Shown here: piece by piece, positions 1 to 7,697 of the stretch
How the letters are laid out: each line of letters opens with the position of its first letter
Position numbering within the stretch: position 1 is the first letter of the stretch
Translations under genes and position numbers: made by a program
From: Castellaniella defragrans
Lineage (GTDB): Bacteria > Pseudomonadota > Gammaproteobacteria > Burkholderiales > Burkholderiaceae_B
Assembly (NCBI RefSeq): GCF_014203015.1
Contig: NZ_JACHIB010000009.1
Location: 1 to 64,000 of the forward strand
DNA length: 64,000 bases
Direction: 5' to 3'
The notes under the pieces: generated by a model
Seen by the model: only the letters and a program-made list of their open reading frames with translations
The model's database searches: none
Told to the model about the DNA's origin: nothing

Positions 1-27
1 CTTGAGTTCCTGGCTATAGGTGGACAT
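1..27 (-). CDS. 5' end of a truncated ORF, possibly IS transposase OrfA
   Basis: Only nine codons are inside the window (ATG at 27, reading MSTYSQELK). From memory this start resembles the N-terminus of some IS3-type OrfA transposases, but nine residues are far too few for a firm call. About 50 bp upstream of the ATG, at roughly 56-76, the minus strand reads TGTCCGG followed by TCCTCTGAAAAC, which would fit an IS3-like terminal repeat beginning with TG. If so, the element extends leftwards out of the window and ends near 76. Confidence 0.3.
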
Positions 28-193
28 GAATTCATTCCGATCGCTCCCTCAACTTCTGTTTTCAGAGGACCGGACATCTATTGTGACCGAGGGGGCCACG
101 GCGCGTCTCCGGACCTGGCACGGGCGGCCAGACCGGCCTCCCGGCCACCCACGAGCGAGCGGCCCTCCACGGCGTGGCGGGCCGCATCCCTGC

Positions 194-199
194 TAGAAT
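194..199 (+). promoter_or_regulatory. Extended -10 promoter upstream of the small membrane protein gene
   Basis: TAGAAT is preceded by TGC, giving the extended -10 form TGnTAGAAT. No good -35 is visible, which is usual for extended -10 promoters. Transcription would begin near 206, about 40 nt before the ATG at 247. Confidence 0.45.
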
Positions 200-246
200 G
201 AACTTTTCAAACGCCGGCGCCCGCCCGCGCCTACGCAGGAGACTTC

Positions 247-615
247 ATGATCCAAGGCGACGACACTCCCGACATGGACAAGGGCCTGAATCAGCGGCAG
301 CTCGTCCACCTGATGTATGCCCTGTTCGCCGTGGGCATCCTGTCCGCGGGGATCTTCGGTGCGGCCGTCCTGGCCGCCGTGGTGCTGGCCTATCTGAAGC
401 GCGGCGACATGGTCGGCACCGTGTATGCCGGCCACATCGACTGGATCATCCGGACGTTCTGGTGGGGTCTGCTGTGGCTGGCGCTGAGCGCACTGGCCAG
501 CCTGATCTTCGTCGGCTTCGTCACGGGTCTGGTGGCCGTGATCTGGATCATCTACCGCATCGCCAAGGGCTGGCTGGCGCATTGGGCCGGGGAAACGCCG
601 CTTCCGGGCCTGTGA
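247..615 (+). CDS. Small COG3671-type membrane protein
   Basis: A 122-residue integral membrane protein of unknown function. A short polar N-terminus (1-20) is followed by a hydrophobic segment at about 22-48, a charged loop reading YLKRGDMVGTVYAGHIDWIIRT, then two closely spaced hydrophobic segments at about 70-106. The loop plus the following FWW pattern is typical of the uncharacterised COG3671/DUF4870-like membrane family of beta- and gammaproteobacteria; the family call is from memory. An AGGAGA ribosome binding site sits five nt before the ATG, and an extended -10 promoter lies about 50 nt upstream. The gene stands alone, convergent with the SWIB gene. Confidence 0.75.
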   Translation: MIQGDDTPDMDKGLNQRQLVHLMYALFAVGILSAGIFGAAVLAAVVLAYLKRGDMVGTVYAGHIDWIIRTFWWGLLWLALSALASLIFVGFVTGLVAVIWIIYRIAKGWLAHWAGETPLPGL

Positions 616-654
616 TCCCGGCGGGGCTGCCGCGACAGCCCGCCGCAACCCCGT

Positions 655-927
655 TTATTTCAGGTGTTGGCTGACCAGCTTGGTCAATTCAAACATCGAA
701 ACCTGGTCCTTGCCGAACAGGGGGCGCAGCTTGGCATCCGCATTGATGTTGCGGCGATTGGCGGGATCCTGGAGATCGTGCTTCTTGATATAGTCCCAGA
801 CGCGCTTGGTGACTTCGGTACGGGGCACGGCTTCGTTGCCGATCACGGCCGCCAGGGTGGCGCTGGGGGTCAGGGGCTTCATGAATGCCGCATTGGGTTT
901 GCGACCTGATTTTTCGGTGGTTGCCAT
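655..927 (-). CDS. SWIB/MDM2 domain protein
   Basis: A 90-residue protein consisting almost entirely of one SWIB/MDM2 domain (about residues 16-88). Typical features visible are FMKPLTPSATLAAVIG, the VWDYIKKHDLQDPANRR helix, and the terminal LFGKDQVSMFELTKLVSQHL. In eukaryotes SWIB domains sit in chromatin remodelers; in Chlamydia and many proteobacteria they occur as short stand-alone proteins, thought to bind DNA or topoisomerase, with no settled role in betaproteobacteria. The first 12 residues are basic (TTEKSGRKP), suiting DNA contact. AGGAGCC precedes the ATG by nine nt. The gene is divergent from pyrC, sharing a gap of less than 100 bp. Confidence 0.9.
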   Translation of the reverse strand: MATTEKSGRKPNAAFMKPLTPSATLAAVIGNEAVPRTEVTKRVWDYIKKHDLQDPANRRNINADAKLRPLFGKDQVSMFELTKLVSQHLK

Positions 928-1019
928 GTATGCAGGCTCCTATACAGTGCAGTGTTGAGTGAATTGCCCTCGCAGCATACCGCGTGTTTCCCCGAAAGAC
1001 AAAACAGGATTGTCAGACC

Positions 1020-2177
1020 GTGTCACAGAGTTCTCCACTTGCTTCTCCGAATGTCGATGCGCCGCAGGCCGGGGTTTCCCCCGCGCCGGCGCGCATCCGC
1101 CTGACCCGTCCCGACGACTGGCATCTGCATCTGCGCGACGGCGCGGTGCTGCGCAGCGTGGTGATGGATTCGGCGCGGCAGTTCGGGCGCGCCATCATCA
1201 TGCCCAACCTGAAGCCGCCGGTGCTGACGACCGAGGACGCGCGCGCCTACCGCGACCGCATCCTGGCCGCCCTGCGCCAGGCGCATGAACAGGCGGATGG
1301 ACGGGGGCGGGCGGACGGGGGCGAGGCGTTGTCCTTCGAGCCCCTGATGACCCTGTACCTGACCGACCGGACCGCGCCCGACGAGATCCGCCGGGCGCGC
1401 GACAGCGGCTTCGTGCACGGGGTGAAGCTCTATCCGGCCGGGGCGACGACCCATTCCGACGCCGGCGTGACGGATCTGCTGGGCCAGTGCGCGGCCACGC
1501 TCGCCGCCATGCAGGACTGCGGCATGCCGCTGCTGGTCCATGGCGAGGTCACCGATCCCGCGGTCGACGTGTTCGACCGCGAGGCGGTCTTCATCGAGCG
1601 GGTCATGGTGCCCTTGCGGCGGGCCTTTTCCGCACTGAAGGTGGTGTTCGAGCACCTGACCACGGCCGACGGCGCGGCCTACGTCGCCGAGGCCGACGGC
1701 CCCATCGGCGCGACGCTCACGCCGCAGCACCTGCTGTACAACCGCAACGCCCTGTTCAAGGGCGGGCTGCGGCCCCACTGGTACTGCCTGCCGATCCTGA
1801 AGCGGGAAACCCACCGCCAGGCCCTGCTCGCGGCGGCCACCAGCGGCAATCCGCGCTTCTTCCTCGGGACGGACAGCGCGCCGCATCCGCGCGGCGCCAA
1901 GGAACAGGACTGCGGCTGTGCGGGCTGCTACACGGCCCGCCACGCCATGGCGCTGTACGCGGCGGCCTTCGAGTCCGTCGGCCGCCTGGACCGCCTGGAG
2001 GCCTTCGCCAGCCTGCACGGCCCGGCGTTCTACGGCCTGGCGCCCAATGCCGGCACCTTGACGCTGGAACGGGTCGCGGACCCGGTTCCCCGCGACCTGC
2101 CGCTGGGCGACGACGTGGTCGTGCCGCTGGCCGCCGGGGAGTCCCTGGCGTGGCGGGTGAGTCGGGACGCGGAATAG
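1020..2177 (+). CDS. pyrC: Dihydroorotase (type II, PyrC)
   Basis: Catalyses reversible cyclisation of N-carbamoyl-aspartate to dihydroorotate in de novo pyrimidine synthesis, in the cytoplasm. The HxH zinc motif lies in TRPDDWHLHLRDG (about residues 29-41). The lysine expected to be carboxylated is in VHGVKLYPAG (about 136). Further metal or substrate ligands are in LLVHGEVT, FEHLTT and GTDSAPHP (about 284). I prefer the GTG at 1020, which has AGGA upstream; an in-frame GTG at 984 would add 12 residues. At 385 aa it is longer than the roughly 348 aa of E. coli PyrC, mostly because of an N-terminal tail and a small charged insertion (QADGRGRADGGEA). The last six codons and the TAG stop lie inside a dispersed hairpin repeat. 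Confidence 0.93.
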   Translation: MSQSSPLASPNVDAPQAGVSPAPARIRLTRPDDWHLHLRDGAVLRSVVMDSARQFGRAIIMPNLKPPVLTTEDARAYRDRILAALRQAHEQADGRGRADGGEALSFEPLMTLYLTDRTAPDEIRRARDSGFVHGVKLYPAGATTHSDAGVTDLLGQCAATLAAMQDCGMPLLVHGEVTDPAVDVFDREAVFIERVMVPLRRAFSALKVVFEHLTTADGAAYVAEADGPIGATLTPQHLLYNRNALFKGGLRPHWYCLPILKRETHRQALLAAATSGNPRFFLGTDSAPHPRGAKEQDCGCAGCYTARHAMALYAAAFESVGRLDRLEAFASLHGPAFYGLAPNAGTLTLERVADPVPRDLPLGDDVVVPLAAGESLAWRVSRDAE

Positions 2178-2230
2178 TCCCTGCGGGCGATTCCACGCCC
2201 GACGGATCGGAGACGCGGCTCAGTCGCCGA
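2152..2230 (-). repeat. Dispersed hairpin repeat, copy D (reverse orientation)
   Basis: The minus strand matches the repeats at 10395, 29055 and 42130. Its core hairpin at 2166-2199 is 34 nt: a 10-bp outer stem (GGCGTGGAAT pairing with ATTCCGCGTC through two G-T wobbles), then GCCC-gcag-GGAC at the tip. It lies between convergent pyrC and uup and contains the pyrC TAG stop (2175-2177). The second palindrome of the element is degraded in this copy, so its far boundary is approximate. Confidence 0.75.
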
Positions 2231-2247
2231 CAGTCGGTCGTCGACAC

Positions 2248-4152
2248 TCAGTCGCCGCGCTTGTCCTCCAGCAGGGTCCAGCGCTCGAACAGGGCTTCCA
2301 GCCTGCCTTCCAGCTCGCCCAGGGCCTGCTGGACGCGCTGCGCCTCGTCGGCGCCCTGGCTGTACAGGCCGGGGTCGGACAGGCGGGCGGCGAGGGCCGC
2401 CTGTTCCGCTTCCAGGGCGGAGATCCGGTCGGGCAGCCCGGCCAGTTCCTCGGCTTCCCAGGGGGCCAGGCGGTTCTTGCGCGGCTTGTCGGCGGCCCCG
2501 GCCGGGGCCGAAGCCGGGGCCGGGGTCTGGGTCGAAGTCTGGGCCGAAGTCGGGAGCCGGTCCGGGGCCTGGGCCGGTTGGCCCGCCGGCCGCTCCTTCG
2601 CGGTATCGGCCGCGCCGGCGCGGGCGGTCCGGGCCGGGGGCGCTTCCGCTGCGGCGGGACGCGGCCGCTGGGCCTCCCAGTCGTCGTAGCCGCCCACGTA
2701 TTCCTGCCAGCGGCCGTCGCCCTCGGCGGCGATGGTCTGCGTGACCACGTTGTCCAGGAAGGTGCGGTCGTGGCTGACCAGCAGGACGGTGCCCTGGTAG
2801 TCCTGCAGCAGGCCTTCGAGCAGCTCCAGGGTGTCGATGTCCAGGTCGTTGGTGGGCTCGTCCAGCACCAATACGTTGTGGGGCTGGGCGAACATGCGCG
2901 CCAGCGCCAGGCGGGCGCGCTCGCCGCCGGACAGGCTGGAGACGGGGGAATGGGCGCGCGCCGCCGGGAAGAGGAAGTCCTCCAGGTAGCTCATGACGTG
3001 CTTGCGCTGGCCGCCGATCTCCACCCATTCGCTGCCCGGGCTGATGGTGTCGGCCAGGGTGGCGGATTCGTCGAGCCGGTCGCGCATCTGGTCGAAGTAG
3101 CCGATCGACAGGTTGGTGCCCAGGCGCACGCTGCCCTGCAGAGGCTGGAGCTCGCCCAGCAGGATGCGCAGCAGCGTCGTCTTGCCGGCGCCGTTGGGGC
3201 CGATCAGGCCGATGCGGTCGCCGCGCTGGATCAGGGTGCTGAAATCCCGGATCAGGATGCGGTCGTCGTAGCCGTGGGTGACGTTCTTCAGTTCGGCCAC
3301 GAGCTTGCCGGAGCGCTGGCCGTCGGCCAGGGAGAACCGCACCTGGCCCTGCTGGTCGCGCCGCGCGGCGCGTTCGCGGCGCAGGGCCTCCAGGCGGCGC
3401 ACCCGGCCTTCGTTGCGCGTGCGGCGCGCCTCGATGCCCTTGCGGATCCAGACTTCCTCCTGGGACAGCAGCTTGTCGAAGCGGGCGTTGGCCTGCTGCT
3501 CGGCGTCGAGCCACTGGGCCTTGCGCGCCTGCCAGGCGGAGAAATTGCCGGGGAAGCTGAGCAGCCGTCCGCGGTCGAGCTCGACGATGCGGGTGGCCAC
3601 GGCGTCCAGGAAGCGGCGGTCGTGGGTGATCAGCACCACCGCCGCGCGTGTGGCGCGCAGCAGATTTTCCAGCCAGGCGATGCCGGCGAAGTCCAGATGG
3701 TTGGTCGGCTCGTCGAGCAGCAGCAGGTCGGGCTCCTGGACCAGAGCGTGGGCCAGGGCCACGCGCTTGCGCGTGCCGCCGGACAGGCCGCGGATGGGCA
3801 GGCCGGGATCGAGCCCCAGCGCGTCGATCAGCGCCCCGGCGCGGGCCGAGCGCTGCCAGTCCTCGGTCGCCAGCGGATCGCCGGACAGGTAGCCGAGCAC
3901 GGTCTCGTCCTCCGGCAGCGCGGGCTCCTGCTCGACGGTGGCGATGCGCAGGCCGCCGCGCCGCCGGATCTCGCCGTCGTCGAGGCGCACGCGGCCGTCC
4001 AGGACGCGCAGCAGGGAGGACTTGCCGGCGCCGTTGCGGCCGATCAGGCCGATGCGCTCGCCGGCCAGCAGGGTCAGGTCGGCGTGGTCGAGCAGGGGAT
4101 GGTGGCCGTAGGCGAGCTGGGCCTGGGCGAGGGAGAGCAGGATGTCGGACAT
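2248..4152 (-). CDS. uup: ABC-F family ATPase (Uup-like)
   Basis: A 634-residue soluble protein with two ABC ATPase domains and no membrane segment, the ABC-F layout. E. coli Uup is 635 aa. Walker A motifs are GRNGAGKSS in the first domain and GPNGAGKTT in the second; signature motifs are LSGGTRKR and LSGGERAR, followed by LLLDEPTNHLD and VLDEPTNDLD. An Ala/Pro/Gln/Thr-rich linker leads to a C-terminal coiled coil (about 565-630), typical of Uup and absent from EttA. ABC-F proteins act on the ribosome; Uup also affects DNA branch processing and transposon excision in E. coli. The start is the ATG at 4152; in-frame upstream codons have no family similarity and approach the rnpB region. Convergent with pyrC. 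Confidence 0.9.
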   Translation of the reverse strand: MSDILLSLAQAQLAYGHHPLLDHADLTLLAGERIGLIGRNGAGKSSLLRVLDGRVRLDDGEIRRRGGLRIATVEQEPALPEDETVLGYLSGDPLATEDWQRSARAGALIDALGLDPGLPIRGLSGGTRKRVALAHALVQEPDLLLLDEPTNHLDFAGIAWLENLLRATRAAVVLITHDRRFLDAVATRIVELDRGRLLSFPGNFSAWQARKAQWLDAEQQANARFDKLLSQEEVWIRKGIEARRTRNEGRVRRLEALRRERAARRDQQGQVRFSLADGQRSGKLVAELKNVTHGYDDRILIRDFSTLIQRGDRIGLIGPNGAGKTTLLRILLGELQPLQGSVRLGTNLSIGYFDQMRDRLDESATLADTISPGSEWVEIGGQRKHVMSYLEDFLFPAARAHSPVSSLSGGERARLALARMFAQPHNVLVLDEPTNDLDIDTLELLEGLLQDYQGTVLLVSHDRTFLDNVVTQTIAAEGDGRWQEYVGGYDDWEAQRPRPAAAEAPPARTARAGAADTAKERPAGQPAQAPDRLPTSAQTSTQTPAPASAPAGAADKPRKNRLAPWEAEELAGLPDRISALEAEQAALAARLSDPGLYSQGADEAQRVQQALGELEGRLEALFERWTLLEDKRGD

Positions 4153-4266
4153 GATGCGGGCAACGGTGGTGCGGCCGGTGGAGCGGCCGCCGGCGTCGCG
4201 GGCGGCCGGGGCCAAAAGGCTATTGTCGCAGGTTGGCCGGGGGCGTGCCCGGCGGACCGCCCGCAG

Positions 4267-4343
4267 CGGCGGATGCGCGTGGTGCGGCGCTCGGGCCGCC
4301 CGGGGCGGCCGGCCCCGCGATCCGGATCGGCGGATGCGCGTGG
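4267..4343. repeat. 16-bp direct repeat upstream of rnpB
   Basis: CGGCGGATGCGCGTGG occurs at 4267-4282 and again at 4328-4343, 61 bp apart, in the gap between the uup start and the rnpB -10 box. The second copy ends about 27 bp before the -10. It may be chance in GC-rich DNA or an operator-like site. I see nothing else in 4153-4370. Confidence 0.5.
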
Positions 4344-4370
4344 ACGCCTCCGGCGGCTCCCCCGCTGTCG

Positions 4371-4376
4371 TACAAT
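4371..4376 (+). promoter_or_regulatory. rnpB -10 box
   Basis: TACAAT sits six nt before the predicted 5' end of RNase P RNA (4383). The expected -35 position (about 4348-4353) has no recognisable consensus. Confidence 0.5.
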
Positions 4377-4382
4377 GCCGAC

Positions 4383-4786
4383 GCGGGGCAGATCGGGCGA
4401 TCGCGGTGCCGTCAGGCATCGAGGAAGGTCCGGACTCCATCGGGCGCGATAGCGGCTAACGGCCGTCCGGCGATCCTTTCGGGGAAAGCCGAGGAACAGG
4501 GCCACAGAGACGAGTCTGCCGCGGGGGTGCGCCGCGAGGTGCACACCGGTACGGCCATCTCCGTACCGTCCGTCCGGCCCGTCCGGGCGGTCCGCGGCAG
4601 GGTGAAACGCGGCAACCTCTATCGGGAGCAACATCAAATAGGCATGCGCCGGCTTCGTGCCGACAGGGCGGCCCGTCCGAGCATGCGGGTAGATGGCTAG
4701 AGCGGTCCAGCAATGGCCCGCCCAGAGGAATGATCGCCCGCCGGGGCAACCCGGCGTACAGAATCCGGCCTACAGATCTGTTCCGC
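4383..4786 (+). ncRNA. rnpB: RNase P RNA (M1 RNA, class A)
   Basis: The catalytic RNA that removes 5' leaders from pre-tRNAs. Hallmarks visible: the CRI core GAGGAAGGTCCGGACTCC near 4420-4438, the GAAACGCGGCAACC segment near 4603-4616, the AGAGGAATGATCGCC block near 4724, and the terminal ACAGAATCCGGC near 4758-4769. Ends were set by helix P1: GCGGGGCAGATC at 4383-4394 pairs along its full length with GATCTGTTCCGC at 4775-4786, allowing two G-U pairs, giving an RNA of about 404 nt. It is followed by a pyrimidine-rich tail (TTCTTTCTCCGCTTTT) that may aid termination. Any reading frame through it is spurious. Confidence 0.96.
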
Positions 4787-5007
4787 TTCTTTCTCCGCTT
4801 TTCCGGCCCGGCCTGGCGCGACCTGGCGCGGCCTGTTCCGGCCCTCCGCGGACGCGGCCGCGGGGCGGCGGCCATAGGGACTTATGCGCATTCGGCCGCC
4901 GGGGCGGCTGTGATACCCTGAATCCTCATATCCAACCGACGGCCCGCCGCGCGCAGGCGCGGGGGTACGCCGGCCGGATTCCCGTCGTGGAAATCCAGGA
5001 GGCATCG
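4787..5007. other. Gap between rnpB and livG
   Basis: Begins with the pyrimidine-rich rnpB tail. It then holds a near-perfect tandem CCTGGCGCGA/CCTGGCGCGG around 4813-4832 and GC-rich inverted repeats (CGGCCGCC...GGGGCGGC near 4892-4909). GATACC at 4912 preceded by TGT could be a weak extended -10 for livG. No gene is visible. Confidence 0.4.
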
Positions 5008-5838
5008 GTGGCGGATTCGGCAGCATCGTCCCTGTCGGAAACGGATGTCGGCCAGCGGCATCCGCTGCTCGAGGTCCGGGACCTGAGCAAGAGCTTCGGC
5101 GGCCTGCGCGCCGTGGACCAGTGCTCGTTCCAGGTGGAACGCGGCACCATCACCGGCCTGATCGGCCCCAACGGCGCCGGCAAGACCACGGTGTTCAATC
5201 TCATTACCGGCTTCATCCCCCCCGATTCGGGGCGCATCCTGCTGGACGGCCAGGACATCGGCCACCAGCGTCCGGACCAGGTCTTCGCCCGCGGCCTGTG
5301 CCGCACCTTCCAGATCCCCCGCGAGCACGGCACCATGAGCGTCCTGGAAAACCTCATGCTGGTGCCGCCCGGGCAATCGGGCGAGCGCTGGTGGAACGCC
5401 CTGCTGCGCCCGGGCCGCGTCCGCGCCGAGGAAGCCGGCCACCTGCGCAAGGCGCGGGAAGTCCTGGAATACCTGCAGCTTGGCCACGTCCAGCACGAGT
5501 ACGCGGCCAACCTGTCGGGCGGGCAGAAGAAGCTACTGGAAATGGGCCGCATGCTGATGGCGGACCCGCGGATCATCCTGCTGGACGAGCCGGCGGCCGG
5601 GGTCAACCGCACGCTGCTGCAGAGCATCGTGCGCAACATCCAGACCCTGTCACGCGAACGCGGGATCACTTTCCTGCTGATCGAGCACGACATGAACATG
5701 GTCATGAGCCTGTGCGATCCGGTCATCGTCATGAGCGAAGGACGCAAGCTGGCCGAAGGCGCGCCCGAGGCGGTGCGCAGCGACCCGGCGGTGCTGGAGG
5801 CCTACCTGGGAGGGCAGTATGCCGCTGCTGCAGGTTGA
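5008..5838 (+). CDS. livG: Branched-chain amino acid-type ABC transporter ATPase LivG
   Basis: One of two cytoplasmic ATPases of a Liv-type (HAAT family) importer. Walker A GPNGAGKT is at about residues 53-60, signature LSGGQKK at about 168, Walker B ILLDEPAAGV follows, and the switch histidine is in LLIEHDMNMVM. The extended C-terminus ending VLEAYLGG is a LivG/LivF trait. I chose GTG 5008 because CCAGGAGG ends five nt before it; longer readings run through GC-rich leader with no similarity. Its end overlaps livF by 20 nt, so translation is probably coupled. Substrate could be branched-chain amino acids, amides or another small organic nitrogen compound; the sequence does not decide. Confidence 0.9.
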   Translation: MADSAASSLSETDVGQRHPLLEVRDLSKSFGGLRAVDQCSFQVERGTITGLIGPNGAGKTTVFNLITGFIPPDSGRILLDGQDIGHQRPDQVFARGLCRTFQIPREHGTMSVLENLMLVPPGQSGERWWNALLRPGRVRAEEAGHLRKAREVLEYLQLGHVQHEYAANLSGGQKKLLEMGRMLMADPRIILLDEPAAGVNRTLLQSIVRNIQTLSRERGITFLLIEHDMNMVMSLCDPVIVMSEGRKLAEGAPEAVRSDPAVLEAYLGGQYAAAAG

Positions 5839-6526
5839 CGCCGTCACGGCGGGCTATGGCGACACCGAGATCCTGCGCGCGGTGTCCATCCGGGTCGAGG
5901 CCGGCGAGATCGTCGCCATCATCGGCCCCAACGGGGCGGGCAAGTCCACCCTGATGAAGACGATCTTCGGCCTGCTGCATCCGCGCCAGGGCTCGATCGC
6001 CTTCGACGGCCACGACATCGCGCGCGAGGCGCCGCACCGCATCGTGCGGCTGGGCATGTGCTACGTGCCGCAGGTGGCCAACGTCTTCACCTCGCTGACG
6101 GTCGAGGAAAACCTGGAGATGGGCGCCTTCCCGATGGGCAGGATCGATCTGTCGGACAACAAGGAGCGCGTCTACGCGATGTTTCCCAAGCTGCGCCAGC
6201 GCCGCCGCCAGCTGGCGGGCCGGATGTCCGGCGGCGAGCGGCAGATGGTCGCGATGGGCAGCGCGCTGATGATGAGCCCCCGGCTGCTGCTGCTGGACGA
6301 GCCCACGGCCGCCCTGTCCCCCAAGCTGGTGGACGAGATCTTCGAGCGCATCGCCCGGATCAACGAGAGCGGCGTGGGCATCCTGATGGTCGAGCAGAAC
6401 GCCCGCCAGTCGCTGGGGATGGCCCACCGCGGCTACGTGCTGGCCAACGGCGAGAACCGCCACGAGGGCACGGGCCGGGACCTGCTCGACGATCCGAACG
6501 TCGGGCGCCTCTACCTGGGAGGATGA
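5819..6526 (+). CDS. livF: Branched-chain amino acid-type ABC transporter ATPase LivF
   Basis: Second ATPase of the Liv-type importer, 235 aa, the usual LivF length. Walker A GPNGAGKST lies at about residues 37-45, signature MSGGERQMVAMG at about 135, Walker B LLLLDEPTAALSP, and the H-loop position reads MVEQNARQSL, the Q/N form normal in LivF. The ATG overlaps the end of livG by 20 nt, and livH follows after four nt. LivG and LivF should form a heterodimer under LivH-LivM. Confidence 0.92.
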   Translation: MPLLQVDAVTAGYGDTEILRAVSIRVEAGEIVAIIGPNGAGKSTLMKTIFGLLHPRQGSIAFDGHDIAREAPHRIVRLGMCYVPQVANVFTSLTVEENLEMGAFPMGRIDLSDNKERVYAMFPKLRQRRRQLAGRMSGGERQMVAMGSALMMSPRLLLLDEPTAALSPKLVDEIFERIARINESGVGILMVEQNARQSLGMAHRGYVLANGENRHEGTGRDLLDDPNVGRLYLGG

Positions 6527-6530
6527 CGCG

Positions 6531-7664
6531 ATGAGCGATACGGCGCGGCCCGCGGCGGACGAGGGCATGCCTCCGGATGTTCCAGGCATTTCGACGGCAC
6601 CGGGCGCCCCGGCGGTCCGGGCGGCCGCGCCGCCCGCCGCGGATGCCGATGCGGTGGACGCCCGCGATGCGGGCGGGGCGCGCAGCAGCCGCTTCGTCGG
6701 CGGCGTGCTGCTGCTGGTGCTGGCCGGCATGTGGCTGGCGGGCTGGCTCTCGGGCACCAGCGTCGAGGACATGCTGTCCCTGACCGCGTGGGGCGTGATG
6801 CTGGGCGGCATCATCGCGCTGGGCGGCATCGGCCTGACGCTCTGCTACGGCGTGCTGAAATTCCCCAATTTCGCCCACGGCGAATTCCTCACCCTGGGGG
6901 CGTACGTGACCTACGGCATGGTGCTCGTCCTGCCGCAGTCCAATCCCATCTGGCGGTTTTCCTTCGGCTGGGAACTCCTCGTCGGCCTGCTGGTGGCGGC
7001 GGCGGTCACCGCCGTGGTGGCGATCGTGATCGACCGGCTGCTGTACCGGCCGCTGCGCCGGCACCAGTCGCCGCTGGTGCTGCTGGCCATGGCCTCGCTG
7101 GGCATGGAGTTCCTGCTGCGGGGCATCGTCTATCTCGTCTGGGGATCGGACTTCCATTTCTATTATTCGGGGCGCTCCAATCCGGCGCTGGCCCTGCCCT
7201 TCGGCCTGCGCCTGCAGGCGGACCAATTCTTCGTCTTCGCCCTGGCCGTCGTCCTGGTGGCGCTGCTGTACTGGATGCTGACCCGCACGCGCATCGGCAA
7301 GGCCATGCGCGCGACGGCCGACAACCCCGACCTGGCCCAGGTGCGCGGCATCGACACCGAGCAGGTCGTCGCCTGGACCTGGGCCATCGGCGCGGGACTG
7401 GCCGCCATCGGCGGGGTCATGTACGGGCTGGCGTCGCAGATGCGCCCGGACATGGGCTTCGTGCTGCTGCTGCCGCTGTTCGCGGCGGTGATCATGGGCG
7501 GGATCGGCAGCGCCTGGGGGGCGCTGGTCGGCTCGGTCATCATCGGCATCGCCATGCAGCTCACTTCCGCCTTCCTGAACCCGGCCTACGGGCCGGCGGT
7601 CGCCTTCGTCCTGATGGTGCTGGTGCTGCTGATGCGGCCCCAGGGGCTGTTCGCCCAGCGCTAG
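6531..7664 (+). CDS. livH: Branched-chain amino acid-type ABC permease LivH, N-terminally extended
   Basis: Inner-membrane permease, 377 aa. The core has the family landmarks GLTLCYGVLKFPNFAHGEF (about 104-122) and VRGIDTEQV in the cytoplasmic loop, with about eight hydrophobic helices. LivH proteins are usually near 290-310 aa. The extra length is an Ala/Pro-rich, low-complexity N-terminus of about 55 residues before the first helix (about 56-74). No strongly preferred downstream start removes it, and the spacing of four nt after livF supports the ATG at 6531. The function of the tail is unknown. It pairs with LivM to make the pore. Confidence 0.88.
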   Translation: MSDTARPAADEGMPPDVPGISTAPGAPAVRAAAPPAADADAVDARDAGGARSSRFVGGVLLLVLAGMWLAGWLSGTSVEDMLSLTAWGVMLGGIIALGGIGLTLCYGVLKFPNFAHGEFLTLGAYVTYGMVLVLPQSNPIWRFSFGWELLVGLLVAAAVTAVVAIVIDRLLYRPLRRHQSPLVLLAMASLGMEFLLRGIVYLVWGSDFHFYYSGRSNPALALPFGLRLQADQFFVFALAVVLVALLYWMLTRTRIGKAMRATADNPDLAQVRGIDTEQVVAWTWAIGAGLAAIGGVMYGLASQMRPDMGFVLLLPLFAAVIMGGIGSAWGALVGSVIIGIAMQLTSAFLNPAYGPAVAFVLMVLVLLMRPQGLFAQR

Positions 7665-7697
7665 GGCCGTCACACACACGCATCGAGGAGCCGGACC

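Noticed and set aside
4412-4875. Protein-coding frames across the uup-livG gap
   Set aside because: The stretch is RNase P RNA with clear core motifs and a perfect P1 pairing, so the frames are spurious.
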